7,472 nt of DNA from Clostridiales bacterium (GCA_012522165.1 JAAYKZ010000440.1:1-7472), one strand, 5' to 3'. Numbered from the stretch's first letter, positions 1 to 6,093 are shown. A program made the numbers and translations. The notes: generated by a model not told the origin, from the sequence alone.

Positions 1-28
1 CATAAAGTGCATAAGGAGGTGTATGTTT

Positions 29-229
29 ATGAAAGGTACAGTAAAATGGTTTAACTCTCAAAAAGGCTATGGTTTTATTGTAGGCGAAGACGGCAAGGAC
101 GTATTTGTCCATTTTTCAGCTATACAGGTTGATGGATATAAAACCTTAGAAGAAGGCCAGAGTGTGGAATATGACATTGAGGAAAGTCCTCGTGGCCCTC
201 AAGCTGTCAACGTAGTTCCATCTTTATAA
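29..229 (+). CDS. Cold-shock protein (CspA family, single CSD)
   Basis: This is a 66-residue cold-shock-domain protein. It is a small cytoplasmic beta-barrel that binds single-stranded RNA and DNA and acts as an RNA chaperone. The RNP1 motif KGYGFI (residues 12-17) and the RNP2 motif DVFVHF (24-29) are both intact, as is the N-terminal KGTVKWFN signature, and the length is exactly that of the family. I chose the ATG at 29 over the in-frame ATG at 23. The Shine-Dalgarno AAGGAGGT (13-20) lies 9 nt before the ATG at 29 but only 3 nt before the other, and family members start MKGTVKWF. The promoter and any cold-responsive leader lie outside the window. The gene appears to be a single transcription unit closed by the hairpin at 243-273. 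Which paralogue it is (cspA, B, C or D) cannot be told. Confidence 0.95.
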   Translation: MKGTVKWFNSQKGYGFIVGEDGKDVFVHFSAIQVDGYKTLEEGQSVEYDIEESPRGPQAVNVVPSL

Positions 230-242
230 TCTGGAATATGTC

Positions 243-273
243 AAAAGCACTGTTATAAAAACAGTGCTTTTTT
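243..273 (+). terminator. Rho-independent terminator, probably bidirectional (csp / degV)
   Basis: A perfect 12-bp stem pairs 243-254 with 260-271 around a 5-nt loop, with a run of six T at 268-273. It lies 14 nt after the cold-shock stop codon. Read on the minus strand the same hairpin is followed by TTTT and sits about 35 nt past the degV stop, so it can serve both convergent genes. Confidence 0.9.
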
Positions 274-308
274 ATTGAATATATCTTACAAGAACCTAAA
301 ATCCTATG

Positions 309-1142
309 TTAAAAGGCTATGACTAAGCCTCCTTCATTTGCATAAACAGTGCTTATGCCTCCTGTCCTTACTATTACTATATCTTTAAAGTTATACCGCT
401 TTAGCACTTCCTCTTTAAAGGCTAAAGCCTTATCTAAGCAGTTGCAGTGAGCTATTCCCAAAATTTTTTCTTCTAAATTTTGACCCTGTTCTCCAATGAT
501 TTCTACAAGCCTTTTAAATACCCGCTTGGCCCCTATAACCTTTTCAAATAACTGTATCTCACCATTCTTTTCGGTCATTATAGGTCTAACTGATAATACT
601 GAAGATACCTTGGCAGCGATATGGCTTACTCTACCTGCCTTTACCAGATTGTCAAGGGATTTAATGGAGAAGAAAGCCTTCATCTCTTTTATATAAGCAT
701 TCACCTTTTCTACAATTTCCATTTCCCTTAAACCCTTGTGAATTAATTCAGAAATTTTAAGGCTAATCAGGGTTTCACCAATTGAACCACTAAAAGAATC
801 GAATACATGGATAAACTTATTCCCAACCTCTTCTAAAAAAATTTCCTTTGCAAGCATAGCACTTTTATAGGTTCCACTTAGCTTAGATGATATAGTAACT
901 ACAAAGACACTTTCATCCCCCTTATATTCATCCAAAAAATCTTGAGGGGAAGGACACGCGGTTTTAGGGGCTTCGTCGGATTTTTTCATCTCACTTATTA
1001 ATTTGTCAATATCTAACTCACTATCATCCCTAAATCTCTTCCCATTTACCTCAATAGTTAAAGGAACTAGCTTAACCTTAGTTCGCTCTAGAACTTCCGG
1101 ACTAACATCGCAACAGCTATCTGCAACAATTTTCATACTCAT
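309..1142 (-). CDS. DegV family fatty-acid-binding protein
   Basis: This is a 277-residue DegV-fold protein. The family, which includes the FakB subunits, binds a long-chain fatty acid and in known cases presents it to the kinase FakA for acyl-phosphate formation; no fakA lies in this window. Family landmarks are visible. The N-terminal strand and loop read KIVADSCCD (residues 4-12). The TACPSP segment (61-66) corresponds to the usual T-S-Q-P-S-P ligand loop. SSKLSGTY lies at 85-92, SLDNLVKAGRVS at 162-173, and NEGGLVIAF at the C-terminus. The ATG at 1142 is preferred because GGAG (1154-1151) lies 8 nt upstream; an in-frame TTG at 1160 would overlap that ribosome binding site. The length is normal for the family (about 280). 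The gene is monocistronic and convergent with the cold-shock gene. Its exact lipid ligand cannot be inferred. Confidence 0.93.
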   Translation of the reverse strand: MSMKIVADSCCDVSPEVLERTKVKLVPLTIEVNGKRFRDDSELDIDKLISEMKKSDEAPKTACPSPQDFLDEYKGDESVFVVTISSKLSGTYKSAMLAKEIFLEEVGNKFIHVFDSFSGSIGETLISLKISELIHKGLREMEIVEKVNAYIKEMKAFFSIKSLDNLVKAGRVSHIAAKVSSVLSVRPIMTEKNGEIQLFEKVIGAKRVFKRLVEIIGEQGQNLEEKILGIAHCNCLDKALAFKEEVLKRYNFKDIVIVRTGGISTVYANEGGLVIAF

Positions 1143-1218
1143 ATAACGCTCTCCTATCAATAATATTTATGGCTTCAATCATATTACATATCAACGAAAA
1201 CATCAACCAAATATTTCT

Positions 1219-1247
1219 ATTATACTAAAATTAATTCTTTTCTTAAA
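1219..1247 (-). promoter_or_regulatory. Possible degV promoter within an AT-rich inverted repeat
   Basis: On the minus strand, TATAAT (1224-1219) is preceded after 17 bp by TTTAAG (1247-1242), a weak -35 box. A start near 1212 would give a leader of about 70 nt before degV. The boxes sit inside an imperfect inverted repeat (1220-1260). No GC-rich terminator is visible after the regulator gene that ends at 1322, so read-through into degV is also possible. The 1143-1321 gap holds nothing else I recognise. Confidence 0.35.
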
Positions 1248-1321
1248 TTTTATAGTATAAGTATAATATACCCAGAATTTAGATTTTAATAGCAGAAAAG
1301 GTTATATGTCTTAATTTTTTT

Positions 1322-2224
1322 CTAACGATAGTACAGCTTGACTATAATATCCTGATCATAGTTGCCAAACCCTGCTCCATATATTGTTAGCCCTCCAGCA
1401 TTACCATCTTTTTCTGAAACCTCAATTTTAAAATCTATATTTTTTTGCCCTATGTTTAATTCTTCTAAAGTAACATTTGATATCTTTACTCCATCCATCC
1501 AACTTCCTTTATGGTTGACTTTGAGTACTTTAAGTAAGCCGTATTGGTTTATGTCGCTACTCCACCAAGTAGGGGTAAATCTACCTCTCTTATCACCAAA
1601 ATCACCATGGCTGGTCCACTGCCCTATATACTTTCCATTTATATAGAAGTTCAGTTTAGACGGCCAATTATTGTTATATCCTGGGGCTTCAGAACCTAAC
1701 TCCATACTAATCTCTAACTCATCAAGCTCTTGGTTGGACATTAGGTAATTAGGGATTCTATATTCTATATATCCTTTCATAAACCATAAAATCTTGGCAT
1801 TTACTCTTTCCACATCTAAAAAGTATCTAGGGTCGTCAAAATATCCAATAACCTTTTCACGAGTGGCCAAACCGCAAGTAGGAAGTATATTAAAATCCGT
1901 ATAATGGCCTACAGGTATTATTGTCTCGTGGTATTCTCGTTCCTTATCCAGTCCTTTAGGAAAATCAATCTCCAAATAATCTATGGCTAAACTACGTAAT
2001 TTTTGGATTCCTCCATTGCTCTTTACTCTTTCGCTAGAAATAATTCCAGCCTTCTCCAACTTTCTTATGTGCATAGTCATAACTGCACTACTAAGATCTA
2101 AGTCATCTGCTAGTTCTTTTATATTTTTTGGTCCATAAGCAAGAATATTTATAATTTGTAATCTTACTTTGCTTGCTAAAGCTTGGTAGACTGGCAACCA
2201 TTCTTCATTTGCTTTTATCCTCAC
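1322..2224 (-). CDS. ArsR-type winged-helix transcriptional regulator with C-terminal sensor-like domain
   Basis: This 300-residue protein has an N-terminal ArsR/SmtB-like winged helix at about residues 8-85. The helix-turn-helix lies at about 33-62 (KELADDLDLSSAVMTMHIRKLEKAGI). A long C-terminal region of about 200 residues follows. It contains a single Cys in PTCGLAT (115-121) and a Trp/Tyr/Gly-rich, strand-like segment (about 150-300) with conserved-looking NFYINGKYIGQWTSHGDFG (192-210). I do not see a paired-Cys metal site in the recognition helix, so metal sensing is unlikely. Proteins of this layout are often found beside arabinofuranosidase or other glycosidase genes; that is recall, not a search result. 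The start is GTG at 2224, with AGGAG (2240-2236) 11 nt upstream. The gene is divergent from abfA and has its own promoter overlapping a palindrome, so autoregulation and control of abfA are inferred. The stop codon is TAG. Confidence 0.85.
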   Translation of the reverse strand: MRIKANEEWLPVYQALASKVRLQIINILAYGPKNIKELADDLDLSSAVMTMHIRKLEKAGIISSERVKSNGGIQKLRSLAIDYLEIDFPKGLDKEREYHETIIPVGHYTDFNILPTCGLATREKVIGYFDDPRYFLDVERVNAKILWFMKGYIEYRIPNYLMSNQELDELEISMELGSEAPGYNNNWPSKLNFYINGKYIGQWTSHGDFGDKRGRFTPTWWSSDINQYGLLKVLKVNHKGSWMDGVKISNVTLEELNIGQKNIDFKIEVSEKDGNAGGLTIYGAGFGNYDQDIIVKLYYR

Positions 2225-2286
2225 CTTTTTCCTGTCTCCTTTTCATATGAATTTTTACAGTTATTAGTATATTAGGCATTAATAAA

Positions 2287-2315
2287 ATTATAAATTGCTT
2301 ATACAAATTTGTAAA
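2287..2315 (-). promoter_or_regulatory. Sigma-A promoter of the ArsR-type regulator
   Basis: On the minus strand, -35 TTTACA (2315-2310), a 17-bp spacer and a perfect -10 TATAAT (2292-2287) predict a start near 2280 and a leader of about 55 nt before the GTG at 2224. The -35 box overlaps the palindrome at 2302-2313. Confidence 0.75.
2302..2313. promoter_or_regulatory. Candidate operator palindrome in the regulator promoter
   Basis: TACAAATTTGTA is a perfect 12-bp palindrome covering most of the -35 box and the adjoining spacer of the regulator's own promoter. A dimeric winged-helix protein bound here would block RNA polymerase, so it is a plausible autoregulatory site. The assignment is inferred from position and symmetry only. 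Confidence 0.45.
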
Positions 2316-2354
2316 GAATTTAAAAATTCATATTAATAGATTCTGTTGATTTTA

Positions 2355-2383
2355 TTGACTTTCCATAAATATACTAATATAAT
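2355..2383 (+). promoter_or_regulatory. Strong sigma-A promoter of abfA
   Basis: -35 TTGACT (2355-2360), a 17-bp spacer and a perfect -10 TATAAT (2378-2383) make this close to the sigma-A consensus. The start should fall near 2390, leaving a leader of about 48 nt that contains the palindrome at 2407-2422. Such a strong promoter implies that control comes from a repressor. Confidence 0.85.
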
Positions 2384-2406
2384 GAAATTAACATATTCCT
2401 TACCTG

Positions 2407-2422
2407 TTAATAATATTATTAA
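2407..2422. promoter_or_regulatory. Candidate operator: 16-bp palindrome in the abfA leader
   Basis: TTAATAATATTATTAA is a perfect 16-bp palindrome at roughly +17 to +32 of the predicted abfA transcript, ending at the ribosome binding site AAGGGGGAG (2421-2429). As DNA it could be a repressor roadblock site. As RNA it could only form a weak A-U hairpin. All-AT palindromes arise easily by chance in such sequence, so confidence is limited. Confidence 0.4.
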
Positions 2423-2437
2423 GGGGGAGTTTGCCTT

Positions 2438-3916
2438 ATGAAGAATAAGCTAGTCATTAACGGAGATCTGGGCAGCACTACAATTAGTCGACACATCTAC
2501 GGTCATTTTTCAGAGCATTTAGGTAGATGCATATATGAAGGTATTTGGGTAGGTGAAGATTCTCCTATTCCTAACACTGATGGCATTCGTAATGATGTAC
2601 TGGAAGCTCTGAAAAAAATGGGCATACCTGTTCTAAGATGGCCAGGAGGTTGTTTCGCAGACGAATATCATTGGAAGGATGGAGTTGGCCCAAGGGAAAA
2701 GCGCAAGAAGATGATCAATACACATTGGGGTGGCGTTATTGAGAACAACCACTTTGGTACCCATGAGTTTATGAAATTATGTGAGCTCCTTGAGTGCGAA
2801 CCCTATATATGTGGTAATCTAGGAAGCGGCACTGTACAAGAAATTCAGGAATGGATTGAGTACATAACATTTGATGGGACTTCTCCTATGGCAAACTGGC
2901 GTAAAGAAAACGGCCGTGAAGAGCCTTGGCGCCTTAAGTATTTCGGAGTTGGCAATGAAAACTGGGGATGCGGCGGAAACATGCGAGCTGAGTATTACGC
3001 TGATGAATACCGTCGTTATCAAACCTATGTACGAAATTACGGGGAAAATCGAATCTACAAGATTGCCTGCGGACCTAATGTAGCTGACTATCACTGGACA
3101 GAGGTGCTAATGCGAGAAGCTAGCAGAATGATGGATGGGTTGAGCCTACATTACTATACCGTTCCTGGCACTTGGCAGTCTAAAGGTTCAGCTACGGATT
3201 TCGATGAGCAAGATTGGTTCACCACTATGAAGAAAACCATGTTTATGGAAGAACTAGTAACCAAGCATTCCACCATTATGGACAAGTACGATCCTGATAA
3301 ACGAGTTGGACTTATCGTAGACGAATGGGGTACCTGGTATGATGTAGAGCCAGGAACAAATCCAGGCTTCTTGTACCAACAAAACACCTTGCGTGACGCA
3401 CTGGTTGCTGGAATAAATCTCAATATATTCAATAACCATGCCGACAGAGTGCATATGGCCAACATAGCTCAAACCATTAATGTTCTCCAAGCTGTTATAT
3501 TAACCGAGGGAGAAAAAATGCTTCGAACTCCTACTTATCACGTATTTGAAATGTACAAGGTTCATCAGGATGCTACCTTACTTCCTATGGATCTTGAAAG
3601 CGCCCAATACAGCAATGGAGATAGTTCAATACCTCAAGTCACTGCTTCTGCTTCTAAAAATAGCGATGGTGTTATTCATATTTCCCTATGTAATGTCCAC
3701 CATGAAAGTCCAGCAGCTATAGATATTGAACTTCGTGGAGCTGTTCCCAATAAGGTATCCGGAAGAATTTTGACCTCAGATAATATGCAGGATCACAATA
3801 CCTTCCAAGAACCTGATAAGGTTCAACCATCAACCTTTAATGATTTCAAACTGGAGCAAAAAGGACTTTCTGTCAATCTGCCACCTAAATCTGTTGTAGT
3901 TTTAGCTATAGAATAA
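2438..3916 (+). CDS. abfA: Alpha-L-arabinofuranosidase, GH51
   Basis: This 492-residue enzyme hydrolyses terminal alpha-L-arabinofuranosyl units from arabino- and arabinoxylo-oligosaccharides by a retaining mechanism. The catalytic (beta/alpha)8 barrel contains the acid/base Glu174 in GNENW (172-176) and the nucleophile Glu296 in VDEWG (294-298). Their positions fit the known GH51 pair. RWPGGCFADEYHWKDG (67-82) is the substrate-pocket signature, with Cys72 where other members carry Asn. HFSEHLG (23-29) supplies the early conserved Glu. A C-terminal beta-sandwich follows (about 385-492). There is no signal peptide, so the enzyme is cytoplasmic and acts on imported oligosaccharides. The ATG at 2438 has AAGGGGGAG 8 nt upstream. 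The gene is divergent from a putative regulator and probably co-transcribed with the small gene 23 bp downstream. It appears full length and intact. Confidence 0.96.
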   Translation: MKNKLVINGDLGSTTISRHIYGHFSEHLGRCIYEGIWVGEDSPIPNTDGIRNDVLEALKKMGIPVLRWPGGCFADEYHWKDGVGPREKRKKMINTHWGGVIENNHFGTHEFMKLCELLECEPYICGNLGSGTVQEIQEWIEYITFDGTSPMANWRKENGREEPWRLKYFGVGNENWGCGGNMRAEYYADEYRRYQTYVRNYGENRIYKIACGPNVADYHWTEVLMREASRMMDGLSLHYYTVPGTWQSKGSATDFDEQDWFTTMKKTMFMEELVTKHSTIMDKYDPDKRVGLIVDEWGTWYDVEPGTNPGFLYQQNTLRDALVAGINLNIFNNHADRVHMANIAQTINVLQAVILTEGEKMLRTPTYHVFEMYKVHQDATLLPMDLESAQYSNGDSSIPQVTASASKNSDGVIHISLCNVHHESPAAIDIELRGAVPNKVSGRILTSDNMQDHNTFQEPDKVQPSTFNDFKLEQKGLSVNLPPKSVVVLAIE

Positions 3917-3939
3917 GTTTTCAAAGGAGCTAATGACAT

Positions 3940-4200
3940 ATGAGTAAATTGACAGAATGTAAAGGATGTACTGCTTCTGTGTGGGTCAAAATAGATGAAA
4001 CCTATGAAAAGTTAAAAGCTACTTTTATTGACGGAAATATGGCAGTATCAAAAGAAACTTATGAAAATAGATTAAAGATCTGCAAATCTTGTCCTTCCCT
4101 AATCTACGACACCACCTGTAAATACTGTGGTTGTTTAGTTCATGCTAGAGCCTTGGGAAAGGATAATTACTGCCCTGAACCATCCGGTGCAAAGTGGTAA
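3940..4200 (+). CDS. Small Cys-rich zinc-ribbon-like protein (DUF6171-like)
   Basis: This 86-residue protein is of unknown function. Eight cysteines fall in pairs: C7/C10, C48/C51, C60/C63 with C65, and C78. The pattern suggests one or two zinc-binding knuckles. The middle segment, YENRLKICKSCPSL (41-54), followed by CKYCGCLVHARA (60-71), resembles the DUF6171 family of short Firmicutes proteins as I remember it. There is no signal peptide or membrane segment. AAAGGAG (3923-3929) lies 10 nt before the ATG. The 23-bp gap after abfA, the lack of a promoter in it and the terminator just downstream imply co-transcription with abfA. A link to arabinose metabolism is otherwise unsupported. The function is unknown; a nucleic-acid or protein-binding zinc ribbon is a guess. 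Confidence 0.85.
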   Translation: MSKLTECKGCTASVWVKIDETYEKLKATFIDGNMAVSKETYENRLKICKSCPSLIYDTTCKYCGCLVHARALGKDNYCPEPSGAKW

Positions 4201-4209
4201 TTTTTATAC

Positions 4210-4250
4210 AAAAGGCCATAGATTTATATTTCTAATCTATGGCCTTTTTT
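4210..4250 (+). terminator. Strong rho-independent terminator, shared by convergent genes
   Basis: A perfect 15-bp stem pairs 4210-4224 with 4234-4248 around a 9-nt loop, centred on GGCCATAGATT and its complement and ending in six T (4245-4250). It closes the abfA operon 10 nt after the stop. On the minus strand the hairpin is followed by TTTT, so it can also end the small hydrophobic gene that stops at 4263. Confidence 0.93.
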
Positions 4251-4262
4251 CTTACTTTTCTA

Positions 4263-4472
4263 TTAACTATCCTTGCTTTGTACACCAAATCCTCTGAAGA
4301 AAGAGCCTCCTCCAAATAAAAGAACTAATAGCAAGAAGAAGAACAATAGCTCGTCACCGTCATCAAATAATCCGCAATTGCAGAAAATAATTACTAATAG
4401 TAGGAAAAAGAAAAGCAAGCTTTCTTCTTTTTGATCGCGAAATCTTCCACCTAAAGCATCTAGTCCAGGCAT
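4263..4472 (-). CDS. Small hydrophobic protein with internal tandem repeat, unknown function
   Basis: This is a 69-residue hypothetical protein. Two near-identical hydrophobic blocks, LLFFFLLLVIIF (19-30) and LLFFFLLLVLLF (42-53), are joined by a short CNCGLFDDGDE linker with acidic residues and two cysteines. A charged N-terminus (RFRDQKEE) and a Gly/Phe-rich tail flank them. Each block is 12-13 residues, shorter than a full bilayer span, so they may form a hairpin or a re-entrant pair. Small Phe/Leu-rich proteins of this type occur in spore-formers, but I cannot assign a family. The ATG at 4472 is well supported by GAGGAGGG (4486-4479) 6 nt upstream. An in-frame TTG at 4505 would run through that site. 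In the upstream gap (4473-4700), minus-strand CATA (near 4510) follows an AC pair by 17 bp, loosely like a sigma-K promoter. Confidence 0.7.
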   Translation of the reverse strand: MPGLDALGGRFRDQKEESLLFFFLLLVIIFCNCGLFDDGDELLFFFLLLVLLFGGGSFFRGFGVQSKDS

Positions 4473-4591
4473 TAAACTCCCTCCTCTATTACTTTCTAAT
4501 AACAAGATATGAAATCTATAAATAATGTGTGAAACAATAATTTACTGGACAAGATTGTAAACCTTGAAATACAATGATGATAACTGATTCC

Positions 4592-4620
4592 TTGACTTAT
4601 CAATAGCGCATAATGTTAAT
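4592..4620 (+). promoter_or_regulatory. Possible promoter of the rsuA-type gene
   Basis: TTGACT (4592-4597), a 17-bp spacer and GTTAAT (4615-4620, four of six matches) give a plausible sigma-A promoter with a leader of about 75 nt. The rest of the 4473-4700 spacer is AT-rich, and I see no hairpin, RNA gene or clear operator in it. Confidence 0.4.
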
Positions 4621-4700
4621 ATATTGATAACTATGGGCTCAGTACAATGGATTAACAGCCTTAAATTCTTATTTCAAAATATAAACGGAGGATGGAGACT

Positions 4701-5438
4701 TTGAAAAAAATGCGTCTTGACCGTTTTCTATCCAATGCTGGAATAGGGTCACGTAAAGAGGTAAAAGCTCTAATTAAAGGGCAAAGGGTTTTGGTAGATA
4801 ATAGTATTATAAACGATCCAGGGTATATAATAGAACCTACTAAAGCGGAAGTCATGGTAGATAACCAGCCTGTAACATACAAAAAATTTCATTATTTAAT
4901 GCTAAATAAGCCCGCTGGGGTAATATCAGCAACAAGGGATAACCTACACCAAACAGTTGTAGATCTGCTGCCCTCACAGTACAAACATCTTGATCTTTTT
5001 CCTGTCGGAAGATTGGACAGGGATACAGAAGGTTTGCTGATTATGACCAATGATGGCCAATTGGCCCATAGAATTCTGTCCCCTAAAAATAAGGTGCCAA
5101 AAATCTATTATGCTGTCATAGAGGGTAAAGTAACATTTGAAGATGTAGACGTCTTTCAAAAGGGTATAAAGCTTAATGAGAATTTTACTACCCTTCCTGC
5201 ACAGCTGACCATACTTAAGAGCTGTCATAGATCTGAGGTTCACGTTACAGTATTTGAAGGAAAATTTCATCAGGTCAAACGCATGTTTGAAGCGGTAGGT
5301 AAAAAGGTAGTATATTTAAAACGAATCTGCATGGGTAATCTATATTTAGACGAAAAATTAGCACCGGGGCAAATACGGGAGCTAGCTAAGCATGAGCTGG
5401 ATCTTTTAAATATGGCAGCTCATACTTCAGATCAATAA
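4701..5438 (+). CDS. rsuA: 16S rRNA pseudouridine synthase, RsuA type
   Basis: This 245-residue protein belongs to the RsuA/RluB/E/F family, which converts a specific rRNA uridine to pseudouridine. RsuA proteins modify U516 of 16S rRNA. An N-terminal S4 RNA-binding domain begins RLDRFLSNAG (residues 5-14) and is followed by the catalytic domain. NKPAGVISAT (69-78) is present, as is GRLDRDTEGL (103-112) with the catalytic Asp106. HQVKRMF (190-196) is the family's conserved C-terminal motif. The GVISAT/TVVDLL and HQVKRMF wording is closer to RsuA (YtzG of Bacillus) than to RluB, but this is judged by eye. The start is uncertain. TTG at 4701 has GGAGG (4687-4691) 9 nt upstream. ATG at 4692 abuts that site, and ATG at 4710 gives the canonical MRLDRF start. 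The full length is normal. Confidence 0.92.
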   Translation: MKKMRLDRFLSNAGIGSRKEVKALIKGQRVLVDNSIINDPGYIIEPTKAEVMVDNQPVTYKKFHYLMLNKPAGVISATRDNLHQTVVDLLPSQYKHLDLFPVGRLDRDTEGLLIMTNDGQLAHRILSPKNKVPKIYYAVIEGKVTFEDVDVFQKGIKLNENFTTLPAQLTILKSCHRSEVHVTVFEGKFHQVKRMFEAVGKKVVYLKRICMGNLYLDEKLAPGQIRELAKHELDLLNMAAHTSDQ

Positions 5439-5502
5439 TGAAACAAAGCTTTCAATCAGTTTATTATAATTATGCTTATAACTATATATTAGGGAGGAAA
5501 AA

Positions 5503-6093
5503 ATGGAACATTACTTTAGCGAAAATCCAAAATCTGAGCACCGCATATTAAACATTAAATATAATCTAGGGAATCTAGAGCTAAATTTTACAACAGATAC
5601 TGGGGTTTTTTCAAAAACTAAGGTAGATTACGGTACTGATGTGCTTATTCGAAGCCTTCCACCTCTCCATGGCAAAATTTTAGATCTTGGCTGCGGTTAT
5701 GGCCCTATTGGCATTAGCCTGGCTAAACTTAATCCAGATTCCCAAATAACTATGGTAGATATAAATCAGAGAGCAGTAGAGCTATCTAATCAAAACATCC
5801 TGCAAAACAATGTACAAAACGCCATAGCATACCAGAGCAATGGATTTGAAAAAGTTGATGGTTTATTTAATGCCATAGTTAGCAATCCACCTATTCGCGC
5901 TGGTAAAAAAATAATATATCCTTTGTTTGAACGCAGCATTGATTTTCTAGACAAGGAAGGTGCTCTCTATCTGGTTATTCAAAAAAAATAGGGAGCAAAA
6001 TCCGCTATGGAGAAACTAACCGAAATATATGGTAATTGTGAGGCCATTAACAAAAAAGGGGGTTATTGGATTTTAAGAAGCTTAAAAACTTAA
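5503..6093 (+). pseudogene. YbxB/RsmC-like SAM-dependent methyltransferase interrupted by in-frame TAG
   Basis: The reading frame starts at ATG 5503 (AGGGAGG 5 nt upstream) and stops at TAG 5989-5991 after 162 residues. The same frame then continues for 33 codons (GAKSAMEKLTEIYGN...) to TAA at 6091-6093. Together this is the usual length of about 200 residues for YbxB-like class I methyltransferases related to the 16S rRNA m2G methyltransferase RsmC. The SAM-binding motif LDLGCGYGPIG (60-70), the acidic D86 and NPPIRAGK (128-135) are intact. Relatives read IQKKQGA where this gene reads IQKK-stop-GA, so a single CAG-to-TAG change explains the break. A truncated protein would lack the last strands of the Rossmann fold and is probably unstable. 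A sequencing error or suppression cannot be excluded. A TATAAT at 5465-5470 upstream lacks a good -35. Confidence 0.8.

Larger units (their letters stand above)
2245..2333. repeat. 13-bp perfect inverted repeat flanking the regulator promoter
   Basis: ATATGAATTTTTA at 2245-2257 recurs as its exact reverse complement, TAAAAATTCATAT, at 2321-2333; 63 bp lie between the arms. The arms bracket the regulator promoter: one lies in its leader just upstream of the ribosome binding site, the other lies upstream of its -35 box on the abfA side. The left arm also overlaps the 10-bp palindrome TTCATATGAA (2242-2251). Only one arm is in the predicted transcript, so an RNA hairpin is unlikely and a paired DNA-binding site is more plausible. 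Confidence 0.5.

Noticed and set aside
496..696. Open frame on the plus strand inside degV
   Set aside because: It is antisense to conserved DegV motifs with no ribosome binding site and no recognisable protein features.
2334..2437. Catabolite-response (cre) element upstream of abfA
   Set aside because: I looked for the TG-N-AA-N-CG-type core between the promoter and the start codon and found no acceptable match.
3154..3490. Open frames opposite abfA on the minus strand
   Set aside because: They lie wholly inside an intact GH51 gene, have no ribosome binding site, and their translations look like antisense shadows.
4541..4561. Short inverted repeat TTTAC...GTAAA upstream of the hydrophobic protein gene
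   Set aside because: The arms are only 5 bp, and such repeats are frequent by chance in this AT-rich spacer.
5989..5991. Genome-wide recoding of TAG (for example as pyrrolysine)
   Set aside because: Two other genes here, the ArsR-type regulator (1322-1324) and the cyclophilin (6660-6662), end naturally at TAG, and the protein is not a known pyrrolysine enzyme. Local suppression remains possible but has no support in the window.
5981..5996. Frameshift at the run of eight A in the methyltransferase gene
   Set aside because: The homologous tail after the stop is in the same frame as the part before it, so a single slip at the A run would break rather than repair the gene. The defect is a nonsense codon.
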